Shown here one piece after another: positions 1-12,800 of a stretch of 64,000 bases of DNA (its first letter is position 1; each line of letters begins with the position of its first letter). A model generated the notes under the pieces. The model did not search any database. It saw only the letters and a program-made list of their open reading frames with translations, and was not told where the DNA came from. Source of the stretch: Nereocystis luetkeana (lineage: Eukaryota > Sar > Phaeophyceae > Laminariales > Laminariaceae); the NCBI GenBank assembly GCA_031213475.1, contig JARUPZ010000007.1, positions 6,877,586-6,941,585 on the forward strand. The letters are read 5' to 3'. The position numbers and the translations under genes were made by a program.

Positions 1-345
1 ATGAGCGGGGTCGAGGTGCTGCTGCTGCGCTGTATTGTTGTGTACGATAACGATTTCTCTGGATGTTGTCAACCGGTACGCAGGTCTCTTGTGCACTGTC
101 AAGCACACGCTTGATCCATAAAGTGGCTGGGCATGGCCTACCTGAATGGAAGCCCTGGGCTTCCTGCCACATACCCGAAGTGCCAGCCGTACACAGCGGT
201 CGGACATGGCCAAAGTCGGTCCTGCACAGCAGAGTGGGGCACTCACTCGATTATCGTTCTCACTTCAGACGTTGAAAATGCCTCCGCCTGGTGTTGAAAA
301 CTCCTGGTTTCTTGTTTTTTTGTTTTTTTCGCGACACCTCTCGGA

Positions 346-545
346 CAGAGACAGATAGATAGACCATGTGATCTACAGCATTAGTTCCTCACCTGCAGTT
401 GTGAGAGGTTGTGCAGAGTGTGCATAGTGCACATCCGACCCAAGAAGAGTGCGCTAGATCATGCAGATTATATGAATCCCACCTGGCAACATGATCATAC
501 TCGTACAAGATCGGGATAATCTGCCTCGACAGTCGAAAGATACAA
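346..545 (+). repeat. Dispersed repeat, D family
   Basis: This segment resembles 26350-26545 and 34316-34505 on the same strand and the reverse complement of 41795-42115. Shared stretches in order are a CACCTGC-GTTGTGAG-GGTTGTGCAG block, a GATCATGCAG block, a CCGGCA/CTGGCAACATGA block and a run near ATCTGCC. Copies are about 200-300 bp and moderately diverged. No coding capacity or terminal structure was recognised, so the class is unknown. Confidence 0.6.
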
Positions 546-569
546 TGAATAGATTACTCGTATATACCA

Positions 570-920
570 GGTCGCCCCGGTGGTTCAAGTGGTTAACCTC
601 GAATTCTACTTGTTTGAGTCCTGGGTTCGAGCCCCAGGAGGGTCGGACTTTGACTTTATTTGTAAAAATAAAAAAAAGGGATTCAATTGTTGAGAGCGCC
701 TTGCAGCGTGGGTAGGCACAATTCGATGCGAGTCGACGAGGGAAGAAAAGGCTGAAATCTTCTCGCGATAAAAAATGAAGGCACGTATACCGTAGCGGGA
801 AGGGGGGAGAAGAGCCTGCTATGTATGTGACCCCGGATCTGAGTTACGAGTTGGAAGGAGAGAGAGAAGAAGATGTGCGAAGATAATGAATGGGATGAGA
901 AAAAAAAAAAATATATATAT
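570..920 (+). mobile_element. tRNA-derived SINE, family A, copy 1
   Basis: The left end looks like a tRNA. There is an A-box-like TGGTTCAAGTGG at 581-592 and a B-box-like GGTTCGAGCCC at 624-634, the internal promoter pair of RNA polymerase III. A body of about 270 bp follows and ends in an A-rich, then TA-rich tail. A second copy starts six bases after the tail. It is not a tRNA gene: the head lacks a clean cloverleaf and is fused to the body. Transcription and mobilisation by a partner LINE are inferred from the class. Confidence 0.8.
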
Positions 921-925
921 ATACC

Positions 926-1290
926 GGTCGCCCCGGTGGTTCAAGTGGTTAACCTCGAATTCTACTTGTTTGAGTCCTGGGTTCGAGCCCTATTAATAGG
1001 AGGGTCGGACTTTGACTTTATTTGCAAAAATAAAAAAAGGGATTCAATTGTTGAGAGCGCCTTGCAGCGTGGGTAGGCACAATTCGATGCGAGTCGACGA
1101 GGGAAGAAAAGGCTGAAATCTTCTCGCGATAAAAATGAAGGCACGTACCGTAGCGGGAAGGGGGGAGAAGAGCCTGCTACGTATGTGACCCCGGATCTGA
1201 GTTACGAGTTGGAAGGAGAGAGAGAAGAAGACGTGCGAAGATAATGAATGGGATGGAAAAAAATAAAATAAATATATATATATATATAAA
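926..1290 (+). mobile_element. tRNA-derived SINE, family A, copy 2
   Basis: This copy matches 570-920 almost throughout: same tRNA-like head, same body, same A/TA-rich tail. The head carries a small TATTAATAG insertion just after the B-box. The short string TATATACC precedes both copies. This could be a target-site duplication, or the trace of one copy landing in the tail of the other. Confidence 0.8.
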
Positions 1291-2900
1291 AAAGTACGTA
1301 TGTATGGCGAGGGAATCTGTCCGAGAGGTGTATATATGCGACATTTTGCTGCAACGTTTGGCATTCGTCCATTTTGACCGTGCATCATTTTTCAACAGCT
1401 GGGTACGAAGAATACGGCTCGCTCGAGAGGTTTGTTTTGTTGCAGCTGTTTTTGAATGTACGCGCTGCACGTTCGCCACGTGATTCAGCGAGTGAACAAG
1501 CAAGTTGTTGGTGCAAATTACCTGGTATAATAATACCGGTACATCTCAAGGACCACACCAGCGAGCCCAGTGATCGCGGGACAATACGCTTGTGCCCAGT
1601 GCACCTAATGCAAGTGATCCACTTACACCCATCTACGCGTGCAGCAGTATTACGGGCTCCGTACGAGTGCTCGTACAGCGTGCTCGTGTGATGCGTGATA
1701 CAATAGTCATTGCATGATAGTCGGAAACGAGAAAACACTTCAAGAGGGGCAAGCCATTCGGTATGCCGGCCGACAGCCGATACGCATTCTTTCATTCTCG
1801 GATGCGTGCTCAACTATTTATCTACCTGGTATCATCTATTCCGGCGCCGATGTCGCCGCCGAGACAGGCATACGATGAGCGCCTGTGAAAAAAAAAAGCT
1901 GGCGGGTATTTACAAAATGTATTGACAAAATGAACAACAATCCCCCCCCCATAACTGCTACAGTTTTGGTGCCCTGCGTCCAAACCACCATGCATTTCCA
2001 TTTTCATTACGGTATTAAGCGCGGTATGAGGGCGCAATCAAATCGTTGGTCTTTCAACATCGACGAGCGCTCGACGGCGTACAAGGGGAAAGGCCGAGCG
2101 CTGGCTCCAATATTTACACGGCGCCAGCACTTCCACTGACTACAGCGCACTACTGACTACAGCGCAAGAAGATGCGTTGAATCGAGGTCCCGGATACCCA
2201 CTATCCTTGTGTGATCAAAGATTAAAAAAAAAGAAGACAGAACCTACGGCGGCCAGCCAGCATACACCTTCGTCGGCACGAAAAACCTCGCCCCGTTACA
2301 AAGCGACTTTCCTGGATCCCAAGCAATTCCGAAATACTCGTACAGCGTGCTCAATTTGACACAACGACGCCGCGCGGTCAGAAACATGGCGGCATGAACA
2401 CACCATACCCCGCCATAACAATCGTGCGCCTAGACGGCTAGAATATAGGATTTTTCCTCAACCTCGTTCCCACGCCTACTGATACTGCCAAAGGTATTTC
2501 CTTGATAAGCAGACCACCCTCGTCGTCGTCCTATACCTGGCGAATGGTGGTGCACACAACAAGGACAGGCAAGGGGCGTCAGCACGAGGATCAGATTTCG
2601 CGGACAAGCACCTATACTACAGTAGGTCAAATCCACCAGCTGTACCTCAAAGGGCGATAGTGAATAGCGTTGCCTGCGTTCGCTACGGTTGGTCTACGCA
2701 AAACACCATGATTCCTGGCAGAAGCGCATCAATTAACTGTTACAGTACCCACATTACCCACATCGTATACAAAAACTTACCGCTGCCGTCGTCGCGGAAC
2801 GAAAGCCATCGTACTTAACAACTAAACCGCAACACTCAATCCGCCTCCAGGTGGTGACTCTAGCTCGCGCGCACGGGCAACTTCTGGGTAATAATAGCTC

Positions 2901-4352
2901 CTACCTGGTATTATTATAGGACACTGCAGTAGCTACGCAATACGATCGATCCATGCGTGCTCCACTCCAAATACCATCACCTCTAAACAACCGAGCGCAT
3001 CTGGCACCGATGTCCCATCGCAAATACAGCGCCACAACAAGCGGCAAAGACGCCTGTGCCAGGAGATACACCGGATGCCTCAACGGAGGCGTTTTTGGTC
3101 CCCGTGGCGGATACAGCCACAACCCACGGCGAGTGGCATCTCTTAGCTGGTGCGACGCTCCGGCTGAGAAGACAGCCGCAGCGGCTCGCCTATTGTGGGT
3201 CAACACTGAGGTTACCAGCGCCTTCATACAAACGCGAGGCAAGCGGGGAAGGGGAGGACAAGCAGGCGTTTCGAACCTTGCGGTCAGTTTCCTTCGACGC
3301 ACTTGGAATCTTCCCAACAAAAAATACTACACCGGTGTGAAAAGTACGTGCGCAAGACAAACCGCTCCTTGTCACACCCGTACGGTAAGCAGCGGCTTTA
3401 CGTGTCAGACATCCTCCGCTGCCCCCAGACAACCTCGTGTGTCTCACCGCAACAAAAAGTGCCATCACACTGTGACACCAGGGGCGGCTGGATAGTCCCG
3501 TCGCTTGCGATAAGCGAATAGACCCCGCGGCCAAAAAGTGGTCGAAGTCTAGCAAGCTGCCTACGCACGCCGCGACGAAAGCTTCCCGCGCCATTAGCCC
3601 CCGCCCGGCTCGCGCTCGTGGAGGAACCTCTGTCGACGGTTCTACGATGGTGTCGACATCTTCTCCTACTGCCAGCGCGCTGGCTGTTTCCGCCCGTGTT
3701 GGGCTTGTCCTCGCGTTGGTTGTTTTTTGGCGGCGGGCCGGCGGAAGAGCGCACGATATGCATCGGTGCAGGGGACTCCCGGGCAGGATGGCCAGAAAAC
3801 CTGCTGGAGACGGCGGATGACTGCGCCACGTCGAGGGCACACAGTGAAGAGTTGGGTTTGCGCGTTGGAGTTGACGGGTGTTGGTGGGGAAAAGAGCTGG
3901 GAGCGGCAGTGTTTGTTCATATTTACGCACTCCAAATCAGCTTGTCGTTAGGTAGCGTTGCGTTGCTCGTCCGACCGGTTTACACGCCAATATTCCAACG
4001 TCTTTAAAACTACCTCGTATGCCACAAGGGCACGTCGTACCACGATGAAGTTTGCTCTGCCCGGAAAGATTGCTGTCCCACTAATTAAAAGAGGCAAGAA
4101 AAGTCCATTTGTACACAGCCGGACAGCCAGGGTACGGATACTGCGATTCTCTTGCTGCAATACGCCATCAAAGCAACAAGCGGCGAAACTCACTGGGATA
4201 CCAACCAAACTTTGCCGTCGTCGTACCTGAGCGAGGCAACAACCATCCACGACGCGGCGGCGATGCCAGCGTGACAAATGTTATCAACAAGGGCCCTCCA
4301 CAACGCGCTGTGAGAATCGAGGAAGCTCTCTAGCATCCTAGGCAGCACCTCA
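2901..4352 (-). CDS. TMEM267-like multi-pass membrane protein
   Basis: Minus-strand gene recognised by two family signatures. A middle exon (3448 up to about 3637) encodes AREAFVAACVGSLLDFDHF and then the RPWCHSV region. The last exon (2901-3221) encodes SHQLRDATRRGLWLYPP, a run of about 20 hydrophobic residues and a stop. The intron between them (3222-3447) has a GTGAGA donor and a strong pyrimidine tract before its acceptor, both in phase 0. An upstream exon (about 4202/4227 to 4352) encodes LWRALVDNICHAGIAAASW, matching the family's DN..H....SW segment. Its join to the middle exon is ambiguous, since donors at 4227 and 4202 give different phases. The first exon may extend further, because a good acceptor lies at 4353. 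The total of about 215 residues fits the family. The function of TMEM267 proteins is not established; the DHF motif recalls YdjM-type putative membrane metal hydrolases. Confidence 0.78.
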
Positions 4353-6860
4353 CTGCGAGGAACGGTATAGATGATGATAGCGATACATGTAACACGGTAA
4401 GCGGAGAGAAAGGCAGGAAAGGGAACAAGGGTGGGTGGAGGGGCGTGGTACATAAAGCAGTGCGTCAAAATGGACAGGGGTTTCCTCTCGCTCTCCGGGG
4501 CGCAAAAAAAAAAAGAAGCAGTGCGTCAAAACGACGGTACCCATCGCATGGTGCAGTAGAGTCTGTGGTGTTGTACACGCCGCTCAGCCATGTGCGAGCA
4601 CAGTGGCACGGCATGCCTAGTATTTATGACCGTTCTTCAGCATATGGCATGCGTAGTCCTCAGACTGTAATACAGACGCAGGTGTATGTTGTTCTCTTCC
4701 CTCTTTCCTCATGCTTGACATTGCACTCACCTTTGAATTACACTGCGTTAGAGTGCATGCTTTTTGGGCAATACTCCTGTGGCCTACGAAATATTCATGA
4801 TCAGAATCCTGACACAGCAGTAAAATAGTTGTTGTTCCTTCGCCCAGTACCCACCTTAGTATATCATGATAATTCCCGACTATCCACCACCTCGTTTTCC
4901 TCAACATGAATTTTTGTGCATTACCCGGGTTTAAATTCCGACACAGGTCGGTTGACTGCTTCAATATTATCAACAACAATACCAGGTTGCTTGACAAAAA
5001 CAAAACAATATGCCCATCGCACGCTGCGGAAACATATACCACACCCTTCCTGCGCTGACGGAGCCCGCACCATTTTACATGTGTACACAGCAGTCGACAC
5101 CACAGACACTCAAGACAAGCGCATGGGAGACAGGGGCATGCAGCGCCAAGCGTAGGCTGTAGGTTTCCTTTGCGGCACCCAACCGCACACCATCGACGAT
5201 CCCTCTTTCGACGTCAACGACAAGTGGGATGAAGAGCAGAACAAGGGGATGTTCCAAGCCTGTTGAGAGTGGCGCTTGGTTGCCGTAATCCGTGCCGGGT
5301 ATCGCGAGCAGCGGTCTTGGCCGTCCCTTGGCTTTGTGCGTACACTACAGCAGGACCGGACATCACTAGCCTTTATCCATGCACCTTGAAGATTGAACTC
5401 GTGTATACCACTCTATCCCTAAATATAGTTTATTTTTGTATTGAATTTTATTATAAAAAAGGTCCTTATATATAGGGACAGATTGGTAGCAGTTTTAGAA
5501 AGCGTGACCACCAGGCTCAACGCCGCCCGCTGGGAACAGCATGTGTCCTATCCCAACACGCAGCTAAGTATTGCACAGGGTAGCACCATATCATATGGAC
5601 GCTACAAAGGTACCGGATACACAGCAGTATACGAAGCATCCGACGTCATTGGCACCCGTCTACTGCCTGTATACCAATCCGGTTGTGGGATCACGATGTG
5701 GGTCCTTCCGTAACATTACACTGGGTTGGATGCGAGGAGGTTTACTCTGCCAGTAGTAGGCGAATGATCTAAAATAATCGTTGTACTTCGCGTGTTACCT
5801 CTCACGTCTCTCGCTTTGCTTCGCTAACCTAACCGGAGCCTCTCTCGGTGTTACATACACCAGGTCTATATGTACCTCCCTGATCCGTGGTGGTGATATC
5901 TACTACATGGCACAACAGGCAGAGGGTGAGCTATTATAGTGCGTCATGTGGTAGTTGTTGCAATGCGGCGGGAGTGGCGGCGGGCAGTGGGAGGCGGGCA
6001 GTGGGAGTGCGGCGGGCAGTGGGAGAGTGGACGACACAATTCCATGCTGAACATAAATACTTTGTCACGTTGTTTTGAACGCTGGCGTGTTGCAATGCTC
6101 ACTATACCGAGTTGATACCTGGCATACAGCGGCGAAGTAGCACCATACGAGGAAGCAAACGCCGAGGGTCGAGGGTCTTCATTGTGGCAATGCCTCGTAA
6201 TGCGGCGGAACTAAAAACACGTACGTACAGCGTACAAAAAACGCTCTCCGATGAGAATGAGCCTTTACCAGTATCCAGCCTCCACTCTTGCCTCTTGATA
6301 TAATATGTACAGCAGTTGTTGTTCTGATCTCAGTAGGAGAGACTTCGAACACAATTACCTGGCAATGCAGATGATAATCAAAACGCCTTCTCGGCGCCCA
6401 ATCTCTCGCTGCAAGCCCTCTCTTTTCCCATTGATCCACCGATCAGACATCCGCCCGCCAGCCGCCAGCAAGTCTTCAAGTTTTGCCCTCATACTATAAA
6501 CTGTTACGAGTAGCAGATCGTAGGGAATCGGGGCTGATAGGAGTTCCATTCCCGTGTTTTGCGTGTACGACCGTTGACCAATTCCACCAGTAGATGACCT
6601 CAAACCGAGGTTGGGGCTGCAGAACTGGTGTTTTCTAACGGGTCCCTGTGCGCACGTGCCTGAGCTTCCAGGGTAGGTTAGAGCTGGCAGCGAGGTGCAG
6701 AGTACCTGTGAGTTTGTCCGTCTACGTGACGTTCCCTATACCTTTGGAGCTTTGGAGAGCACACAACTTTCAAACGGTTTTCCTTTATTCTCACTAAAAG
6801 AGCGCACACCAGGTCATCAATCTCGAGCAGGACAGCCTGTCTTCACGCCTCGGTGAAGCC
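4353..6860. other. Divergent spacer between the TMEM267-like and kinesin genes
   Basis: This stretch separates two divergent genes, so both promoters probably lie here, although I saw no convincing TATA box or initiator. It holds a short G-rich minisatellite at 5968-6032 (GCGGGCAGTGGGAG repeated about three times with variation) and otherwise unremarkable sequence. A missing first exon of the TMEM267-like gene could also lie here. Confidence 0.4.
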
Positions 6861-9800
6861 ATGGCGAGCGCTGGGAGAGGAAGCATTAGCAAGGTCTCCG
6901 CCATGAGGAAGAAGCGGCGGACAATTGGTGGCTTTCGAGCGCATGCCATGGGTGACTCATTCGACCACAGCTCCACCGCGGATGCAAGCGGCAACTTCAG
7001 CCTGAGCATGGTGCCAGAAGACCAGCTTAGCTGCACCGGAGGGGAGGCAGGAGCTGGCAGCGAGCACATCGTGGTGGCCGTGAGGGTGCGGCCTCTGTCT
7101 GCTGCTGAGTTGGCGGAAGGGAAGCGGTCATGCTGCGAAGTTCTCACGAGCAACACCTTGGTCATCAGGAAAGGGGCGGACCCCGGCGCGTATCTGCGCA
7201 GTCAGCAGGTATGTTTAATGATATACGTCCTGGGGCATCTGCAACACACATCTTCGTCGAGCCAGGTCGAGCACATGATTTGACAAGATACTCCTGGCAC
7301 CGGTATTGTGTACCAGTACACGCGAACGACATCTGGAGTAAAAAGCCAAGAGCTATGATACGTACGATATATATGATTGCTGTTGTTGTTGCTCTCACAT
7401 GAACTCATCGCCACAATGCAAAGCAGTCCGTGGTCGCAGGACGGGCTCCAACAACTCCGTAGCGGAAGAATATCATACCACGGGAAAAATAAAATGTCGG
7501 TAGTCGTGACCCGCGTGCTCTCACACAGCAGTATGTACTTGTCCATAAAATTGCGGATGACGCAAACTTGGAACTTGGTAAGCACCGGGGGTCTAGCTCC
7601 ATACATCTCCCTTTAACTCTATATTAATAGTAACCGGTGGTAATGAGGAGCGACCTCAGTACCTGCAGTAGTCAAATCTGCGATGCATCGTGCTGGGCGA
7701 ATACGGATTGTTGTGCTGAATCAACACGAGCGAACTTCTATCAATACTAATAAATGCGTACGTACGCGGTCGTACGTATCTGCGACGTTTGGGTTCATTC
7801 TTCAAAGAAAAAAAACGTCAGCAGCAGCAGCAGTAGTAGGGCACACGAGGCCAGGGTCAGCATTGCTGTACGCTCAGCTTGTCGGTCTAACCCTTGAACC
7901 CCTTGTACACGTACTCGATTTTGTTGTGTTTCCTGGATCCCCAGCTCGAAATTCGGCATAGTTTGAAGACGAAAAATCTGCACCTGACACGTGACGAACA
8001 GAGAGAGCTTCTGGTAGCAGGTGCCACCACTACTACTGCTGTACGACGTCTACAGCAGAGTTTTCCTATCCCCTCATCAGTCGGAGGGTGGACTCGACAA
8101 AACCACCTGCAGAATGTGTTGGGGACACGGCCCGAGCGTTGCTGTGGACAGACACCTTCTGCCTACGAGTACTCGTACAGCAGTTGGGTTTCGTTCGGCC
8201 GAACTAAAAAGTCACGATATTTTACGGTTCAGTTTTTTTATAGCCATGGCCCAGCCATGCGCCCACACAAGTTGCCGCACCTACTGTAGCTCGACCAAGT
8301 CGGAACGACTTACAGCCGCACCAACACGGTAGGGTTTCGTTAGTGTGTGCGTGCGTGCAATGAGCCCGCCGGGGCTGGCATTAGTGCCGTGTGCCGTGTG
8401 ATTTTTTGAGCACGGTGGACAAAAGTGGCCGAAGAAATGTTGACTCATACACACTCAGAGAGAACCTGAAAACAAGGCGCCTTACGTACGCTCGTACGAT
8501 CCGATATAAAGAAGCTGAAACCAAGAAAAAAGTTCGCGCTCATCATTATAATACACCGTTGCTCCATTCATCACCCGTGTGTTTCTTCACATTAAACCGT
8601 TCTTTCCACCCGTCGACATCCAGCACAAACAGTGTCCGTGCCGATTCTTCAACCCTAGGAGAGATATTAGTTCTGTGCTCACAAAGCTACGCCACATAGA
8701 GATGCTACGTTGCCACGTATGCAGTAAGCACAGCAGTGGGCAATGCAATGCCAAGTCATGATACTGGATACGACAGGCACGACATACACATTCTATGAAA
8801 CAGAGAAACGAAAGGAAACAGAACAAAACAAAAAATAATGAAGACAAATATAAAGAGAAAAAGAAGAACAGAAAAAAATAGAAGGAGCAAACATATACTG
8901 GTATATGCTACGAGTATACATAGGCGTCCCCGGTGGCTTGGTAGGTGGTCCGCGTGCCTATCATGATCAATTTCGTGGGTTTAAGTCTCACCGAGTCCAT
9001 GCTCGTAGGGACTTTTTCTTGCACCAAAAATTGACAAGCGGAAAGCGCAAGAGCGTGAGTTGGATACATTCGATGAAAATCGACGAGCAGTGGGAATGCT
9101 GAACCCTATGCGCGACAAAAAATAAAGGCACGTACCGGGGGGGAGAAGGGACGACACCTGTGACCACGGCTTGTCCAGAAGATCGCTGAGGGTTAAACCT
9201 CCTACAAGTTGGGCTGAAAACTGGAAAGTAAAAGTGATAATTAAAAAAAAAAAGTATATATAAACTGTCGTGCCCCCCCCGCAGGGGATGTGGCAGACAC
9301 TTGAAAAGAACAAGCAAGAAAAAAAGCAAAAAAAAACACACCACTACCGGTTACTTGTAAACAGAGTAAGACTGACAACCAAGGTAAATAACGGGCAAAC
9401 CAGAGCGCAAAGCACACTCGAGGTAGCGGCAGCAGTTTGTGGTACGAGTAGCATAGCCAGGCTCTCCCTGCTAGTCCGCCTGGTACCTTGCTACCCAGAC
9501 TGCCGTCTCCGTCCTGCGTTCGTCAACTATGTCAAGCTCCTTGGCGTCAGACAATACGAGACAAGCAAAGCAGGCTCGTCATCCACCCACGCCCAACGGC
9601 TCCTGCAATAAGGCTCATCAATAAAAAAGGAAGATTAAGAAATAAAATGAAAATCACGGAGGATCAGCGCAAGCAAGAAAAAAACTAAATTAAGAGAAGA
9701 CAAAGAAAGACCACGTTCGAACCAGCTGCACCAATAGGTGGCACGAACAGTATAGTCATGTTCTACTTCCTAGTCGGCCTGTTTCCTTGCTACCCTGTCT

Positions 9801-12800
9801 GCCATCTCCTTCTTACTTTCGTCCACCGCAGTTTCTCTTCTACTCCCCCTCCCCCCCCCCCCTCTCCGCCTTCCCTTGGTCGGGTTTTCTGTCATTCCTC
9901 CTGTTGCCCCCCCCCCCCATCCCCCCCCCTTTTTTTTATAGGTTGGGTTGGCGTCGGTTGGCAACGACACTGTAAAATATGCCGCTCACTACGTGAGCTA
10001 GACAACCAGGGTACCGTTTTCTTTTGTTTTTTTTGGCGGTCGTCCACAGCTGGCTGTCGAGTTAGATCATTTTGTGCGAGGTAAAGAACCTTTACTCCGC
10101 ACCAGGGAATTGATCGCATCACGTAGTGCTCAAGGTAAGGCACCCAAGAGGCAGTTACATAGCACTCCCGTTGCTGTCTCTGGAAATGCCTACACCGGAA
10201 ATTAAATGAACTCATTGAAGCTGTCATCCATATGCAAGTCCGCCTCACAAGCGGTTCTTAGTAGGATGCAGCTCACCCTTCATGCGACTCGCCAGACACC
10301 TCACGGCTCTTCGCGCTTGGTGCAAGCAATGTCTGCCTGGTCGGTGAAAACCCGACATGCTCCGTCTCGGCATTGTAGGGATGCGAGGGTCTATGGTCAT
10401 ACGACTACGGCCATACATGAGATCGAGTACATCTCTCCTATCGAGTACACCCCCCCCCCTCATTTCCTTGGACACCACCCACGGCGGATACGCGGTGCTG
10501 CGTACTCAGCTCAGCCTCAGCATCGTGCCACCTCCCCATGAACCGTTCAGCTGCTTCGAGGATCCCCCGGTACCACTTCTCGGCCTTTTTCGCTGCAATG
10601 GACCACAGCGCGGTCTCAACTCCAAACACCAAGGGGGCAAGTTCCGTTTATCCTTCGGTGGCTCGGAACTCCCTAAGGTCTTCGACTATGCATTTATGCC
10701 AAGTCTTAAACTGTCCGCCAGGTCTCGGGCTCTCCCCACCAGCCTCCGTCCCGAACATTACCCGACTGGGCAGTCGCTCCTTGCTTTGCCGTGCCACGCC
10801 CCCCGCAAAGAAGAGCCGCCATTTACGAATGGTCGTTTCGATGCTCTCGCAACGTGTCATCTTGAGGGCCTTCGCGTACGAGAGGGTGGTATGGTCAGTT
10901 GAAAGCCGGCGCTGGAAGCCAATGATTCGCAAGAGGACTTGGTGGTGAGCCGTTCGAAGCTTGACCAAGTGTTCCGCTCTGAGGGTTCACGTCACACAGC
11001 AGGGTCTCAATCACCTCGGCCTTACAGCGTCACGGCTACCGGCGTATCTATCTGCACAATAAAACGAGTGTGAAGTATTCATACGCACCAGTATGTACGT
11101 ACAAACATGATATCATACATAAGGGGTGATACGGTACAGCAGACAGCAGCAGTGGGTCATTGTGTACCCATCCTTTGTTCTCCCATCACTCCTCCCTCTG
11201 TTATCCCCGGCTCCCGGCCCGTCTACTATTTTGTAGAACAAATCGGGTTCAGCACTTTATCTCTTGACGACCTCACGAGCTCGTCGCTACAATCCAGCCC
11301 GTCATCACGTCGTCATGAGAAGAACATGGAGTGTGCGTGTTCTTTACATTTTACCGTTTTATATACGAGCTGGTTCCACCGACAGCCGAGACTTGAAAGC
11401 TTTGGTTTTTGAGAGTTGGAAGACGAAATTTGGCGTGGTTGTGGGTCATGACAAGATGAAAAAGCTGGCCACTGGATTTTTTTGTTTTCTGATTCTGAGG
11501 CCGTTTTTTATGCGGTTCGATTTTTGAGCTTCAGATTCTGACCCTATCGCATTTTCATATGTGATCTTGGCAGATCGAAACAATATTTTTCCTGTTTCGC
11601 GGAAAAATCAGATTTATTGTGCATGTAGAGATTCGAGCAAACGCCGAGACCAATCAATTAACTGCTGTTATTGTGGTTTGGCGCCGCGAAGAGACGCGCT
11701 GGGCGCGCTGCCCTGCGCATTGGACCGAAGGGTCCGAGTCAAGGTTGACTGCCTCTGGTCTGGCGGTGAAGAGACGTGGCAAGTGCACTAGAGCCAACCT
11801 GTCTCGGTATTTTGTGTTCCATTTTGTGACTGACTGCTGCTGCTGCTGTACAGCAACAGTGTAGTCTACGAGTACGTATCCACGGAGAGGTGCGTGCCGA
11901 GTGCGCTTCTCTTGGTCTCTAGGCCCGAGCCCGCGTCAGTCGACTATTGTCTGGCCACTGAAGGACGCGCCGCCCGCGCGTCGGGCGCGAAGCAACGTCG
12001 CTATACAGCTGCGTCACCATCCAACTCATCGATCGTTCTGCTGCTGTTTGCTGTCGTGGATAACATCTTGAATTTAGAGAGCATGGCATTTTTAGATTTG
12101 AGAATCGGATGACCCAAGTCGTCGGATTTTGGCCCAAAATCCGACGACTTGGGTCATCCGATTCTCAAATCGATTTTTTTCCGGTCGGATTTTGCACATT
12201 TGGACTGCATAAGCAGGGTCATTCGTTTTTGAGATCGAAAAGTACAAATCTGGAGCTCGAAATTGAACCGCATAGGAAATAGCCTGAGATACATTTTTCT
12301 GTTTTTCTGAATTTTCGGCAACTTTGACCCTCCCGCATTCACGACAAAAAAAGACTAAAAAAAAACCAGTGGTCAGTTTTTTCATCTTGTCATGACGCAC
12401 AACCTGCGAAATTTAATTTCCCAACTCTCAAAAACCAAAGTGCAAGACGTATTCCCCTGAACAATAACTTTATCCCCAGGGTTGTTAAAAAGCTCAAAAA
12501 GCTCAATACATTGTTCTAGTACTTTGGCAGGTGTTAAATATAACAGCCTAGCATGTTTCGCAGAACAAAACAAGTGTCACAGACGTCCTTCCCTTGTCAT
12601 TGCGATCATGTGAACACTTCTATCGTATTGGCCGATTTATGGCCTAAATACGAATTTATAGGAATTGTACTATAGGCAGTTGAAATCCCTGTGCAGCAAC
12701 GCCTCCGCAAGTAATATGAACAATGTCCACATCGCGCGAACTACAACTCGCACGCCAAAAATATAAACATATCTCCAGCAATGTGTTCCCCTTGTTCATG

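Larger units (their letters stand above)
1..2900. other. Spacer without a recognised gene
   Basis: No open frame here resembles a known protein. The region holds one copy of a dispersed repeat (about 346-545) and two SINEs in tandem (570-920 and 926-1290), listed separately. The rest, 1291-2900, is unremarkable sequence with short A and C runs. An exon of an upstream gene could start at base 1, where an ATG opens a short GC-rich frame, but nothing about it is recognisable. Confidence 0.5.

Noticed and set aside
570-650. tRNA gene with GGTTCGAGCCC
   Set aside because: Duplicated with a 270-bp body at 926; SINE head.
8926-9000. tRNA gene at the GTCCCCGGTGGCTTGGTAGG segment
   Set aside because: It has A- and B-box-like words but no clean cloverleaf, and the same body follows it at 52193, so it is a SINE head.
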